64,000 nucleotides of DNA from Wyeomyia smithii (taxonomy: Eukaryota; Arthropoda; Insecta; Diptera; Culicidae), in contig NC_073694.1 in NCBI RefSeq assembly GCF_029784165.1, forward strand, positions 53,753,433-53,817,432, given 5' to 3'. The position numbers and the translations under genes are program-made. Positions 51,701 to 62,342 of the stretch are shown one piece after another (position 1 is the first letter of the stretch; each line of letters begins with the position of its first letter). The notes beneath the pieces were generated by a model. The model had not been told where the DNA came from, did not search any database, and saw only the letters and a program-made list of their open reading frames with translations.

Positions 51701-54106
51701 AAATTATTCGCTGCGGGCGTCGGGCAGCACGTCCCGATCAAACAAAGGCCCCCCCATTTCCCTCAACCCCCGAAAACTCGCTCTCTACCGGGCGGGGTGC
51801 AGCCCCCGAAGTGGGTGGCAAATACAGACCCCACGGCACGGGTAATCTGGGTGGAGAAAAACGTAAACATTGTTTTCACATGCTTTTAATAGCCACAACA
51901 CACAGCCCAAATAGAAATGGATAAACGAGGAGATAAAAAAAATTAACAAACCAGACCGTTTGTCTACAAATTTGTATTTGCGATAAAAATCAACCCTTCT
52001 TCCCCTACCGCACTACCCACCTGTGTGGTTTGTACCATTCAAACCGAAATAGTTGAATTTAGTTGTTGGTGGGCTCAGCTGTCGGTTAGATTTTTTTTCC
52101 GAACAATCACCCAACGTAAACGAAAAATTTTTATGCCCCATTCCAGGGTTTGCATTCCTGGTAACGACTTTTTTTCCTCCATCCTATACATTATGGTTCC
52201 GTAAACATAATAAAAATCGAAACGGTTTAGATCCATAGGGTTTATGGCTGTGGCCAGTTAGGCACAATAAAAACACTATTAAAATCCATTTGTGGTCGCT
52301 GGTTGCACTCAAAGCAAACATTTTAATTTCCGTTCGCCAACTGTCGGTTGTGGTGGTCTTTCACCTTGTTCGACTAAAAATCATCGAATTGAAAACAGAT
52401 TAACTTTCGTCATGCTGCGGAAGCTTTTTTTTGATAATAGAGGAAATACCTATTCGCTTTTTCTTCACGAATCGATGAGCTCATTTGGGATCAACGATGA
52501 TTGCAATCTTCGCCGTTGTTTTTGCAGCCTCCGATCTACTACACATGCTTAAATGGTACAAACATGGAACACAAGATTGCTGCATCGTTAGCTGGCGTAC
52601 TACACGCACACAGCCATATATAACACAAAATCTTCGCTCCTCTTCTTTGCACATTTCTTCTTTCGAGAGATAGAGCGAAAAGAGCACAGGTATCTTCGAG
52701 CCGGAGCAGGGAAAAGATGCACATAAATATCAACGATGGCCACCGGGAATTGTGAACAGAGACAGGGCACAGATTATAGTTTTTGGTGATCTTGCACCAC
52801 TCATACCATCGCGAAGATTGATAGATTGCTTCTGGTTGAGTGCTCTGTGACTGGGATTATACATTCGGTGATGATCGCCAGGACGTTTTAGTAGCTTAAC
52901 TGGATTTAGATATGTAGTCTGTTTTGGAAAACTAAGACTAATCCCGGTGGTAAATTACTAGTATTCTACAAAATTACGTTGTTGCTACGGATGGTTAGGT
53001 ACAAGTAACGACACACTTGTTTTTGACTGATACCAAAGTTTATTTGAAACTTGGTAGTTTGTTAATTTCTAAAAAACAAATGATTCTACATTGTAGAATC
53101 TACAATACTAACTATGAACTTTTAGCAGTGCATTTTGACGTAGAATTACGTCTTACGGCAACATAGGGGTGCAAATTGAAAAACCAAAAACATCGAGAAC
53201 GTCCCGCAAATTGACCAATTTCAAATGTTAAATGTAAAACGGGCCGAAATCCAAGCATTATTGTATCATTGTTAACAGTGCATGATTACCAATTTTTTTT
53301 TTTTTTTTTTTTTGATGCCATAACATTCAACAGAATCATCAATTTGAACAACCAGCCTGCTGCTGATAGTGCTGACAACATGGGCGCACAAGTCTCACGC
53401 AGTTGACTTGAAAAAAGAAAAATAGCAAAAACCGAGATTTTTCGAAGCGCTACACTTCAGAGGCGTTTAGCCCGTTTTAGGAGTTTTAGCCCGTTTCGGC
53501 CAATTTTTCGCGAAAATTAGTTACGATCGCGATGTTTATTAGTGTAAAGAGAAAAGTATACTTAGTTTGAGTTGTTACGCTTCTTTTACGTACAGGTATT
53601 TTGAGAAAATACTCTAGCAGCTACCATCGCAAAAATATAAAAAACAGCGGGAGATAAAAAATAGTGATGTTAAAAATAGCAAGATTTGAAACAAAATGTG
53701 TAAAACAAAATGTGCCAACTGGTTAAATTAGGTGCTCTGATGCTGGTTTAGCAGTTTCACAATAAATAATTGCAGGTTAGTCGAAAAATTAACGATATTT
53801 CATGAGAGATGCGGTAGTACGCAGGAAGAAGCCATCGGTCTTCCCATGCTTGGATTCCGTCCCGTCCCAACAGATTTCCTTTATTTAGCAATCGATGGGT
53901 AAATTAGCTGTACGTCAGCCAAAACGTGACATTAACTGTTATGTGCATGTGAATGTGAAACATGTGAAACCTTGTTAAATGCATATTTCGACCAATCAGA
54001 GCTAAACACAAATCAAACTGAACAACCAATAACTGCCCTTCGTCCCTAGCACATTCAACACTAAAGTTAGAGCAAAATTATCTCGAATGACCTGGACACA
54101 TTTTGG
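48786..54106. other. Long region without recognised genes; partly host unique sequence
   Basis: 49.8-50.7 kb and 51.2-52.9 kb are repeat-poor with more even composition and (CAG)n runs (about 50288), suggesting host promoter, leader or intron sequence. Open frames overlap on both strands without domains. 52.9-54.1 kb is A+T-richer and includes the GACGTA motif element (53133-53232) and a T run of about 22 at 53290-53311. Confidence 0.4.
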
Positions 54107-54455
54107 GCTGAGCAAACTGAGTATTTTTCACAGAGATTTTTTAGACCCACGAGTTATTTTCTAAATGGGCGCATGCATTTTGGGATAGGTTTTATTCAAA
54201 GCTTTGTAACTCAGATACCTTTGGTTGTAAAGAAAAACAATCTGAGAATGAGTTGTAGGGAGTTGATAATGCCTCATAAAAAAATTACACTGTGAAAAAA
54301 AATTTTTTTGACTGCAAAAAATTGAAAATAAACACTAAATTTCATTTTTTTTTTTTGAATAAAACCTATCTCAAAATGCATACGGCCTTTTAGAAAATAA
54401 CTGATGAGTCTAAAAAATCTCTTCATTTGTGAAAAATGCTTAGTTTGCTAAGCCA
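54107..54455. mobile_element. Fold-back MITE with about 95-bp arms
   Basis: The left arm (CTGAGCAAACTGAGTATTTT, TCACAGAGATTTTTTAGACC, ATGCATTTTGGGATAGGTTT) pairs along its length with the inverse of the right arm (54353-54452: GAATAAAACCTATCTCAAAA, TGCATACGGCC, AGTTTGCTAAG). The spacer of about 150 bp carries TTGTAGGGAGTTGATAATGC, which recurs near 55858. Non-coding. Confidence 0.78.
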
Positions 54456-54547
54456 AATACGTGTACAAAGTTTAATTCAAATCAAAAATGGTCGATATTC
54501 GACAATAGGTCATTTGAGGAGGATCATGCAAACACGATTTAATTTAC

Positions 54548-54930
54548 TAAATGATTTGTTGTTGTTGTTTTTCTCATTTGAGTGCACAACGACAGGCCGC
54601 AAGTCGCAACGCAGCAGGTGGCAATTTCGAATATTTGTATGGTTTTTGATCATTCGATCGCAGTCTTTCATAGCGGACGAACCAACAGAAGAAACCAGCA
54701 GACCACACATAACCACATGTGAGATCACCTTCCACAGCGCTAGATTTTAGATCTCTCGTCTGTGTGGGATGCACCGTCATACAGGCATGCCTGTAGCACT
54801 ACTGAACATGTCCGGACATGTTAGCGATTCTGTCCGGATCTGGCGCGTTCGCTTTCAGCCGTTTGGGCACTGCTAACAGTTTTTTGTACGTGTGCTAGTA
54901 GTGTGTGTGCTTGCAGTGTGTGAAGAAATA
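54548..54930 (+). repeat. Dispersed repeat family C, copy 2
   Basis: Parallels 14815-15310 block by block (TGATTTGTTGTTGTTG, GAGTGCACAACGAC, GAGATCACCTTCCACAGCGC, TAGATTTTAGATCTC, CACCGTCATACAGGCAT), with an extra segment holding GAAGAAACCAGCAGACCAC. Confidence 0.7.
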
Positions 54931-55789
54931 ATAAGCGATAATTTCTTTTTTCAAAGCAGAATTCAGTGCCAACAACGATATTTGGCAACTTTAAATAAAT
55001 GATTTTGGGGCGCTAAAAAGTGCCTTCGGTGTTGTTTCATTTGTGGCACCCGCAAGTCAGCTAGTTTTCTGGTTATATTGCGAATTATCATTTGCACGTG
55101 ACGCGGGATGTTACTCGTTTTCTTTTTAATCAAATTAGGTCGATAATCAAAACATGATCGCATTCAGTGCGAAACAATTCTATTTCAAGAACTTTTAGCG
55201 CCACTTTTTTATACACTTGCAATGAATGTAGAACTGCGGTCACACATTTCATAATTTACAAGGCAAGAAAATACAATATTGCTTCAAGAACGTGTTGGTG
55301 ACCACCTTATAATTTGAACTTGACAGGAGGAATGAAGCAAGCCACTTCGAGCAAGTGCATTTTGTACAAAGTTTAGTTTTAGCTTCGAGCTCAGCCTGTT
55401 TGGCCAGCTCTTCTGGCGACAGCTACTTCGCGCACAACGCTCGTCTGTATACCTTAAAACAGAGCGAGCGCAGAACGTCCCTATTTTCACATTTCTCCAT
55501 TCTATCACTTACGCGGTGCCCCCGGTTTTTAACGTTAGTCTTCCTCGTAGGTATTTAAGACAATCACTTGGGTTTCTTATCAAACATGTAGGAGTTTTGT
55601 TCATCGTCACATCGCCATTCGAAGAGAGAGATATTTTAAGCATTTGTTGCACTTCATATATTTTTGGCATTTCAGAAATTTTACAATATTGACGCATGGA
55701 TATCTTCACCATGGCAGAATGAAGAATTTTTAGTAGTTTCGGCTTGAATCGGCTTCAATCAAAGACTCTTTAATAAATTATATACTTTT
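54931..55789. other. Non-coding spacer
   Basis: No gene or repeat copy recognised. Short frames on both strands carry no motif. Confidence 0.4.
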
Positions 55790-55912
55790 AAGCATACACC
55801 ATAGTTAAATCATTGTAGCTCTAAACTATGATTGTACAGAGAAACGGTCTAAGAACAAGTTGTAGGGAACTGATAATGCTTTGTAGAAAAAATGAGCAAG
55901 TAGTACTGAATG
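55790..55912. repeat. Spacer fragment of the 54107 fold-back family
   Basis: AAGTTGTAGGGAACTGATAA TGCTTTGTAGAAAAAAT parallels 54252-54285. The arms are not present in full. Confidence 0.45.
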
Positions 55913-55916
55913 AGTA

Positions 55917-56105
55917 CACTGGATTCTTTTTTTACGCGATTGTTTTTACGTGATTTTATTATACACGATTTTTTTACACGTGGCGGATAATTTTATCAGA
56001 ACAACGCGGCCTTTTTTTACACAATTTGTTAAAAATTAAGCGACTTTTTTACGCGATTTCTTTTTTTGCGCAGACGCATCAATCGCGTAAAAAAAGAATC
56101 CAGTG
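55917..56105. mobile_element. TA-target MITE (TTTTTTTACGCGATT type)
   Basis: The ends CACTGGATTCTTTTTTTACG and CGTAAAAAAAGAATCCAGTG are perfect inverted repeats extending to ACGCGATTG, with TA at 55915-55916 and 56106-56107. 189 bp, non-coding; Tc1/mariner/pogo group by target. Confidence 0.85.
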
Positions 56106-56189
56106 TATTAAGTTTTGAATAACTTAAATTTTTTTCGTATTTCGCTATGTGGAAACTTGAAGTTAAAATTAATTTTGGCATGAAAAATT

Positions 56190-56565
56190 GTATATAGGGG
56201 TTTTTGAAGCCGAGGAAGGTTCTTAAGATAGTTTGAGATTCCTCCCACCTTTGGGAGTGAGGGCTACCATACAAATAAACACAAATATCTGTATAACTCG
56301 AGAACTAATCAAGCACATAGAACCAAAAACGGGAGCAAAATATACTTTTGTGGTAGATCGACACCCCTCTCTCCTCTATGAGGGATAGCTCTCATACAAA
56401 TGAAATATAAATTACTACATGACTCGGGAACTAATCAAGCAAATGTAACCAAAATAACTCGACATGTGGAGGTTTTTGGTAGCAAGAAATGTTTCTGTGA
56501 TGCTTTGAGACTCTTCCATACTCAGGAATGGGGGGAGGTTTGAGGCTCCCATACAAATTAAACAG
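56190..56565. repeat. Imperfect tandem repeat, about 130-bp units
   Basis: Three units share (A/C)CATACAAAT, AAAT(A/T)..TA.ATAACTCG.GAACTAATCAAGCA, AACCAAAA and a preceding CTCC..CT.TGGGAGTGAGGG-like block. Minisatellite-like. Confidence 0.65.
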
Positions 56566-56568
56566 ATA

Positions 56569-57081
56569 CAGTCAGGTTTTTTTTACGCGGGGGATACGTA
56601 GCTCGTAAAAAAAACTGCGTAAATTCGAAAATTCGCGTAGAAAAAAAACCGCGCCAAGTCAAAAATCCGCGTAAAAACCGCGTTAATTCAAAAATCCGCG
56701 TAAAAAAAACACGTTGTTTTTTTAAATCCGCGTAAAGTAGTCCAGCAGAAGGGCTTTAGAAAAAACCCGAGACGCTCTAGAACCAGTCTTTAAAATTGTC
56801 CTCTTTGACGGTCATTCCGGATCTTTCGGTGGGTGGAGAGTATTTTTTGGACTAAGTCTTTTACTAGATAAACTCTTAAACGTTTCTGGTTACAACCCAC
56901 GTTAATTCGGAAATTCGTGAAATTTTTTTTGAATTGGCGCGGTATCGCGTAAAATAAATCGCGTTAATTAAAAAATCCGCGTAAAAAACCGCGTTAATTC
57001 AAAAATCCGCGTAAAAAACCGCGTTAATTCAAAAATCCGCGTAAAAAAACCTCGTAAAAACCGCGTAAAAAAACCTGACTG
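56569..57081. mobile_element. TA-target MITE with AATCCGCGTAAAAA arrays
   Basis: The ends CAGTCAGGTTTTTTTTACGC / GCGTAAAAAAACCTGACTG are inverted repeats with TA at 56567-56568 and 57082-57083. Both shoulders carry direct repeats of AAATCCGCGTAAAAA and CCGCGTTAATTC, at least seven in total. Non-coding, pogo/Tigger-like by target and end form. Confidence 0.82.
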
Positions 57082-57114
57082 TATATCAACTAATTTTTAG
57101 GGAAAACAGATGCA

Positions 57115-57819
57115 GATCAGCCAAACATCGACTCCAGACGCCATTTGGAATTCAAAGGTGGTGACTTCCGTTGTCTTGAAAACAGCCGAAAAAAAAACAA
57201 GTACCATCCAATATGGGTATTTCCGGAACTAGAATGACACCCAGAGTTGTGGCCTGTTGACTCCACACGTCATTTTTAAATCCAAGATGACGGCTTCTGG
57301 TTTCAGGAAAACAGCTGGAAATCACCAAATACCACCGAATGAGAGTATTTCCGAAAACGTAATGATTCACAGAAGCCAAAAGTCGACCAAGACGCAATTT
57401 ATAATTCTAATATGGCGCTTTCCGGTGCCTGGAAAGCAGCCGAAATTGACCAAATACCATCCAATATATGAATTTATGGAATTTATGGAGGATGACGCCC
57501 AGAGGCCAGGAATCGACTTAACATGCCATTCCGAAATCCAACGACTTCCGGTTTCTGAAAAACAGCCGAAAGTGACTAAATGACACCCAATTGGGGTATT
57601 TCCTCAATCGCGATGAAGCCAAAAATCTAACTCAGACACCATTTTTCTTATGGTGACATCCAGTTTCTGGAAAACAGCCGGAAATGACCAAATAATAACC
57701 AGAATGAGTATTTCCGGAACCAAAATGACACCCAGTGGCTACAAATTGATTTCACATCCTGTTTTAAAATCCAAGATGACGACTTCTGGTTTCTGGAAAA
57801 CAGCCAAGAGTGACCTAAT
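57115..57819. repeat. Tandem array of about 125-bp units
   Basis: At least five units, recognised by TTTCTGGAAAACAGCC, GACCAAATACCATCC, AATATGGGTATTTCCGGAAC and ATGACACCCAGAG. The TATTTCC landmark recurs at about 57213, 57338, 57470, 57596 and 57708. The array resumes at 60127 (ATCCGAATATGGGTATTTCC), so the element at 57820-60122 landed inside it. Confidence 0.85.
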
Positions 57820-58029
57820 CAGGCCCGGATTTGAGGGAGGGCAAAGGGGGCAAATGCCCTGGGCCGTTATCTCTAAATGTTTTAACGGGTGTTAAATAAA
57901 AAATGAGAATTTTTTCAATACCTTTCAGTAACTCAAACACAGAGCGTAAAATTGTCTTTCTCCAAGAAAATTGCTCTTTGGGCTCCCTAGAAACAGTAGG
58001 CGTGTTTGGTTTTGCTAGTTTGAATTTAG

Positions 58030-59721
58030 TCAAAGCAAAGATAGCGTCGAAACAGCACGTGCTCCGCGAACGCATTGTACGGTTCTACGAAACGCATTTC
58101 CAGCAAGGAAAAAATTTCACGGTGACACATTTTAAGGAAGAAAATGTACCTGTCAGTACGGTATATCGTATCCTGGGTTCCCTGAACGAAGGTCGGAAGT
58201 GGTCGTCCGGTGACGATAATGACGAAGCAGAGGACATCGTTAAAGAAGCTGTTTGACAACAAGGACGCAACCAACCTTCGTGACGCCGGTCGAAAATATG
58301 GCTGCTCCCACGTATTGATCCATCGGACCCTCAAGCAGAGTTGCCATTTTCACAGATTTTTTTCCTTTTTCAAATCACAGAATCTGTGATCACAGATGAC
58401 AGATATTTTTGGAAAATCACAGATTTTCACAGATTTTTCCCATAAATGCCGGAAATAACAAATCACCTACATTTTTTCTACAGGTCAAACTCATTAATTC
58501 GAAGGTACGATTTTCCGGAAGCTCGAATAACCATCCGTAAAAAATAGTTCGACTATCTGGAGTCATTCTTCTTGCAAATTTTGAATTCGTTTACACTTCC
58601 GACATTTGCCTTTTTATCGATTCTATCTAGGAATGCTAGTTTTTTGCGCTATATGCTGCTTAGTTAACTCAATGAAGTGAGCAGAAGGGTGACCAGATTG
58701 AATCACCTCACTCTGATTGAATTTACGATATTTTGCCGTGTACCGTATCCAACTAATGGATGAGTTTCTTCTGATACGCAGCTTATCTGGTCTCAATGCC
58801 AACCTGAAAGACACTTCGTTGAGGAACAAGTTGACTGTTCCAATGCAATTTTCAAAGCTAAATAGTTAATTCAATCGAGTGGAGGAAATTTAATGTTAAT
58901 ATAAAGCATTTCAATCAATCTCGTTTTGTTTTTAAACAAATAATCATACTCCAGATATGATCACAGATATTTTTTCTCTGGTCACAGATTTTCACAGATT
59001 TTGGTCGTCAAAACACAGATTTCAAAACGGCAACTCTGCCCTCAAGATGGAAGGAATCGTCTGCAGGAAGAAGACGAGGTCGCCGGAGTACACGGAGGAG
59101 CAGATTGAGACGGTTAAAACACAGTGTCGGTGGATGACCAAAAAATACCGCGGGACGTCTTTCGTTCTGGACGACGAAAGCTATTTTCCGCTGTCCAAAA
59201 CGCATATTCCAGGAAATGATAATTACTACTCCAGCGACAAGTCATCCACACCGCCTGAAGTGAAATACAAGTTTGAAAAAAAGGTTATGTTGTACAGCGC
59301 CATTTCCGACCGGGGCATTTCAAAGCCTTGGTTTAAGCCGAGCGGTCTGGCAATCAACCAACAAATCTATCAAGAAGAGTGCCTCGATAAAATCCTGCTG
59401 CCGTTCCTGAACGAGCATCACGCGGATGGGAAGTACGTCTTCTGGCCAGACAAGGCGTCTTCCCATTACGCCAAGAAGACGCTGGCGTATCTTGAGGAGA
59501 AAAAGATACCGTTCGTGCCGAAAGATCGTAACCCAACAAACTTGCCCCAGTGCCGCCCAATAGAGGATTTCTTTGGCTCACTCAGTGCCCTAGTATATAA
59601 AAACAATTGGAGGGCCAAGGATACGAAGCAACTGACTACAAGAATCCGGAATTGTATCCGGAGCATCGCAACAAAGTTGCGTCGAACAGCAGACCACGGC
59701 CCTTACTCAAATATTCACTGA
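58030..59721 (+). pseudogene. Tc1/mariner transposase, DD37E type, split and frameshifted
   Basis: N-terminal part: SKQHVLRERIVRFYETHF and NFTVTHFKEENVPVSTVYRIL, a helix-turn-helix. A one-base-type frameshift near 58190-58200 moves to MTKQRTSLKKLF and GRKYGCSHVLIHRTLK. A hAT MITE (58336-59038) then interrupts it. The frame resumes at 59047 with the catalytic domain: FVLDDESYF (first Asp), YVFWPDKASSHYA (second Asp), and PIEDFFG (Glu), with exactly 37 residues between the second Asp and the Glu. DD37E spacing defines the mosquito ITmD37E group. It was recently intact: only the frameshift and the insertion are obvious. Confidence 0.88.
58336..59038. mobile_element. hAT-type MITE, 703 bp, with 8-bp target duplication
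   Basis: CAGAGTTGCC (58336-58345) and GGCAACTCTG (59029-59038) are perfect inverted ends, flanked by CCCTCAAG at 58328-58335 and 59039-59046. TCACAGATTTTCACAGATTT units repeat inside both ends. Removing it rejoins the mariner transposase sequence. No transposase frame is present inside. Confidence 0.92.
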
Positions 59722-59753
59722 AATTTTTTTTGAAGAAAATACATTATGTTATC

Positions 59754-59966
59754 CTCCCCAGCTGGTCTCGAGGTACGATGGTGGCCTAACAAGCCAGTTG
59801 TCGTAGGTTCGAGTCTCGGCTCAGGAGAAACTGTTACTGTCAGTAGGATCGTAGCGCTAGCCCCGCAATTGTCCTGTACACTCAACAGTTGGCTGCGAAG
59901 TCTGTGTATAGTAAACAGAAGGTCAAGTTCCGAATCGGAATGTATCACCAAGGTTTTGCTTTGCTT
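59754..59966 (+). repeat. tRNA-derived SINE G, complete with target duplication
   Basis: The head CCCCAGCTGGTCTCGAGGTA (A-box-like TGGTCTCGAGG) and GTAGGTTCGAGTCTCGGC (B box GGTTCGAGTCT) fit polymerase III promoters. A body with GTAGGATCGTAGCGCTAGCC and CAACAGTTGGCTGCGAAG and a tail CAAGGTTTTGCTTTGCTT follow. TACATTATGTTAT flanks it at 59741-59753 and 59967-59979. Other copies: 61294-61512 (minus, complete) and 48700-48785 (minus, deleted). Confidence 0.9.
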
Positions 59967-60126
59967 TACATTATGTTATTAATAAAAAATACTGAAATCG
60001 ATGAAAAAAAATTATTTTTTTATATGTGATTGAAAAAATTCTTATTTTTTATTTAACACCCGTTAAGAAAAGAGGGTATCACAAACAAATTTGCCCCGGC
60101 CCCCCAGCGGCTAAATCCGGCCATAT

Positions 60127-60190
60127 ACATCCGAATATGGGTATTTCCGGTATCGTAATAATTCATAATAATTCACAGAAGCCTTGAGTT
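60127..60190. repeat. Continuation of the 125-bp tandem array
   Basis: ATCCGAATATGGGTATTTCC and AATTCACAGAAGCC match units at 57206 and 57365. Confidence 0.75.
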
Positions 60191-61293
60191 TTATTTTCGA
60201 AAATTATTTCGTTGAAGCCTTAAAATTATTGTAAAACTAAAAAGATATATCGAACAATAATAACAGAAGCGGTCCCAAGCCTCGGATAACACCTGATGTA
60301 CCTTCACTACAGGCTCATTTTTTGTTGAACTTAACGTTTTCACCAGTGGTCGATTGAGTACGACTTATTTCAGTTGTTTAGTCTCATCAAAATGTCTATT
60401 TTGCGGACCTTGAGAGTCATCTGAATATCTTGAATTGTGGTTCAGAGAAACTTGACATAATTCAAGAGGATTCGTAACTCTGTACCTGTTTTTAAGGAAT
60501 TCGTATCAAGAATTTCTTCTTTCCCGGATTTTGTGTCCACATAAATCAAACTTCGGGGTTATTTGCTGGCCTGTGTCTATTATTGCTAAAGGAACACACT
60601 ACACTGTAAAAAAATTTAAAAAAAAATTTTTTTGGGAAAATTTAACTTTTCTAGTTTTTATTCTTCCAAATTCGAACAAGCATCAATGTTTAGCTAACAA
60701 TGTGAAGTTTGGATGGATCTTTAAAAAGTGAGTTTGTCTCCAAACATTTAATTTACATTTATTAACTTTTCTTTTTCAAGATTAACTTTTTTATCTTACG
60801 GCGTATATTTTCGTTGAAACGACAAAAATACTATCTACAACTTAATTGATGACATCACATAAATCTAACAAACCGTTCTGGCTCGAAACATGTTTGTAAC
60901 TACTTATAACTTTTAAGAGAAAAGTTTATTCCTATTCTAAAAGTTTTATTTCTCAGTGTATAAGTTTTCGAAAATTTGAAAAAAAAACTCCGAAAAATAA
61001 CAAAAATATCAGCCGAATCTTGTGAAGGCACAAGAGTTATCGGGCGAAGTTATGACCTCTTTTTTGCTCAATTGTTCCCGTTGCGAATAAGAAAACAACA
61101 ATTTGTGGGTAGTTTTTGTACAAAGATGCGAATCTTGAGATTTTTTTTCCGGGAGCAAAAAAATTCATCGAACTAAATTTTAATTTTACGACGTACGAGT
61201 TATGAATTTTTGAATTAGATTATGTCCAAACCAAACCTTAAAAATCTCGGCTTCTTTTTTTGTGTGTTAATGAAGTGAAGGATTTTTAATAAA
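60191..61293. other. A+T-rich non-coding sequence
   Basis: No gene or repeat copy recognised. Confidence 0.4.
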
Positions 61294-61512
61294 CAAAAAG
61301 CAAAGCCTTGGTGCTACATTCCGATTTGGAACTCGACCTTCTATTATTATACACAGCCTCCGCAGCCAACTGTTTAGTGTACAAGACCATTGCGGAACTA
61401 GCGCCACGATCCTACTGACACTAACATTCTTCCCCGAGCCGAGACTGGAACCTACGACGACTGGCTTATAAGACCAGCATCGTACCTCGAGTCCAATTGG
61501 CAGATATTAATA
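61294..61512 (-). repeat. tRNA-derived SINE G, second complete copy
   Basis: Minus-strand copy with the same head (CCAATTGGACTCGAGGTACG...), a weaker B box (GGTTCCAGTCTCGGC) and the tail CCAAGGCTTTGCTTTTTG. GATTTTTAATAAA flanks it at 61281-61293 and 61513-61525. Substitutions in the B box suggest it is older than 59754-59966. Confidence 0.88.
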
Positions 61513-61525
61513 GATTTTTAATAAA

Positions 61526-62342
61526 TATAAAACTTAATAATGCATAAAAGCCAAATAGTACCAATGAAAATCTTAAAAACTAGAACTGATTATTATCGAC
61601 CAAAAATAGAATTATTTTGATTTTACATTCCACTCAAACATATCTAAGACTTCACTGAGCAATAATTGAAGCTTTTAGAAGTTAGAAATTTCAACTTAAA
61701 CTCCAGAGAATTTTTTTTGCGGCATGACCTTTTCGGTTTATCTACCAAACTTGAAGTAACATGTTTGGAAACATTTGCATTTTTAATTTTCAAAAAAAAA
61801 AAAAGAATCAAAGTTTTTTGCGAATATATTTTAATATTCAATTTATTTTAATGTGAATGCCTTCAGAATCAAAAACCACCAATTTATGTATGAATTGCGC
61901 CGATCTCCGTTTCGAATAAATTGCTTCCAAAGATACCAACTCATAAAGCGTCCATTTTTTAAAATCGCTGCAGCTGAAAATAGCACTTTCCCAAGGTGGC
62001 CCCTCTCATGTCATTAACTAACACTACCGATAAATCACCTTCGGATATATTCATTAAAATAAACGCGACGCTAGCTATAGTGGCCATTGGTGACAGGCCA
62101 AGCCTTCAAACGAAAGCAAAGAAAACGCTCAAAAAGAACACTTCAAACTTTCGCTACCACTCCAGGCAAGATAAAACCGAACATGAGAAGCGTGAAAGTC
62201 AAAACATCTCCACTTCTTCTTATTTTAGAATCTCATGCACATATAAAACACCGTTCAAAAGTTTCCGCTAGAAGGTAAAGTTTATCTGAGTGAAATGAAA
62301 AAGGTTAGAACAGTTTTCTCCCAATAAACCTTCGATTTTAAT
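61526..62342. other. Non-coding; 3' flank of the right-edge gene
   Basis: On the minus strand this lies downstream of the stop codon at 62343. A minus-strand AATAAA occurs at 61847-61842, a candidate polyadenylation signal about 500 nt past the stop. Short plus-strand frames have no motif. Confidence 0.45.

Larger units (their letters stand above)
57820..60122. mobile_element. hAT-like element carrying a DD37E mariner
   Basis: The left end (CAGGCCCGGATTTGAGGGAG) and right end share a long imperfect inverted repeat of about 95 bp; its inner part, AACGGGTGTTAAATAAAAAA plus GAATTTTTTCAAT, is almost identical at 57883-57919 and, inverted, at 60029-60065. The right tip (AAATCCGGCC) has lost the last bases, and no 8-bp duplication is visible. 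It interrupts the tandem array. The interior has no hAT transposase; it holds a DD37E mariner relic, a further hAT MITE and a SINE. Confidence 0.65.

Noticed and set aside
57115..57819. Coding repeat protein
   Set aside because: Frames across the array change between units and contain stops. The period (about 125 bp) is not a multiple of three throughout.
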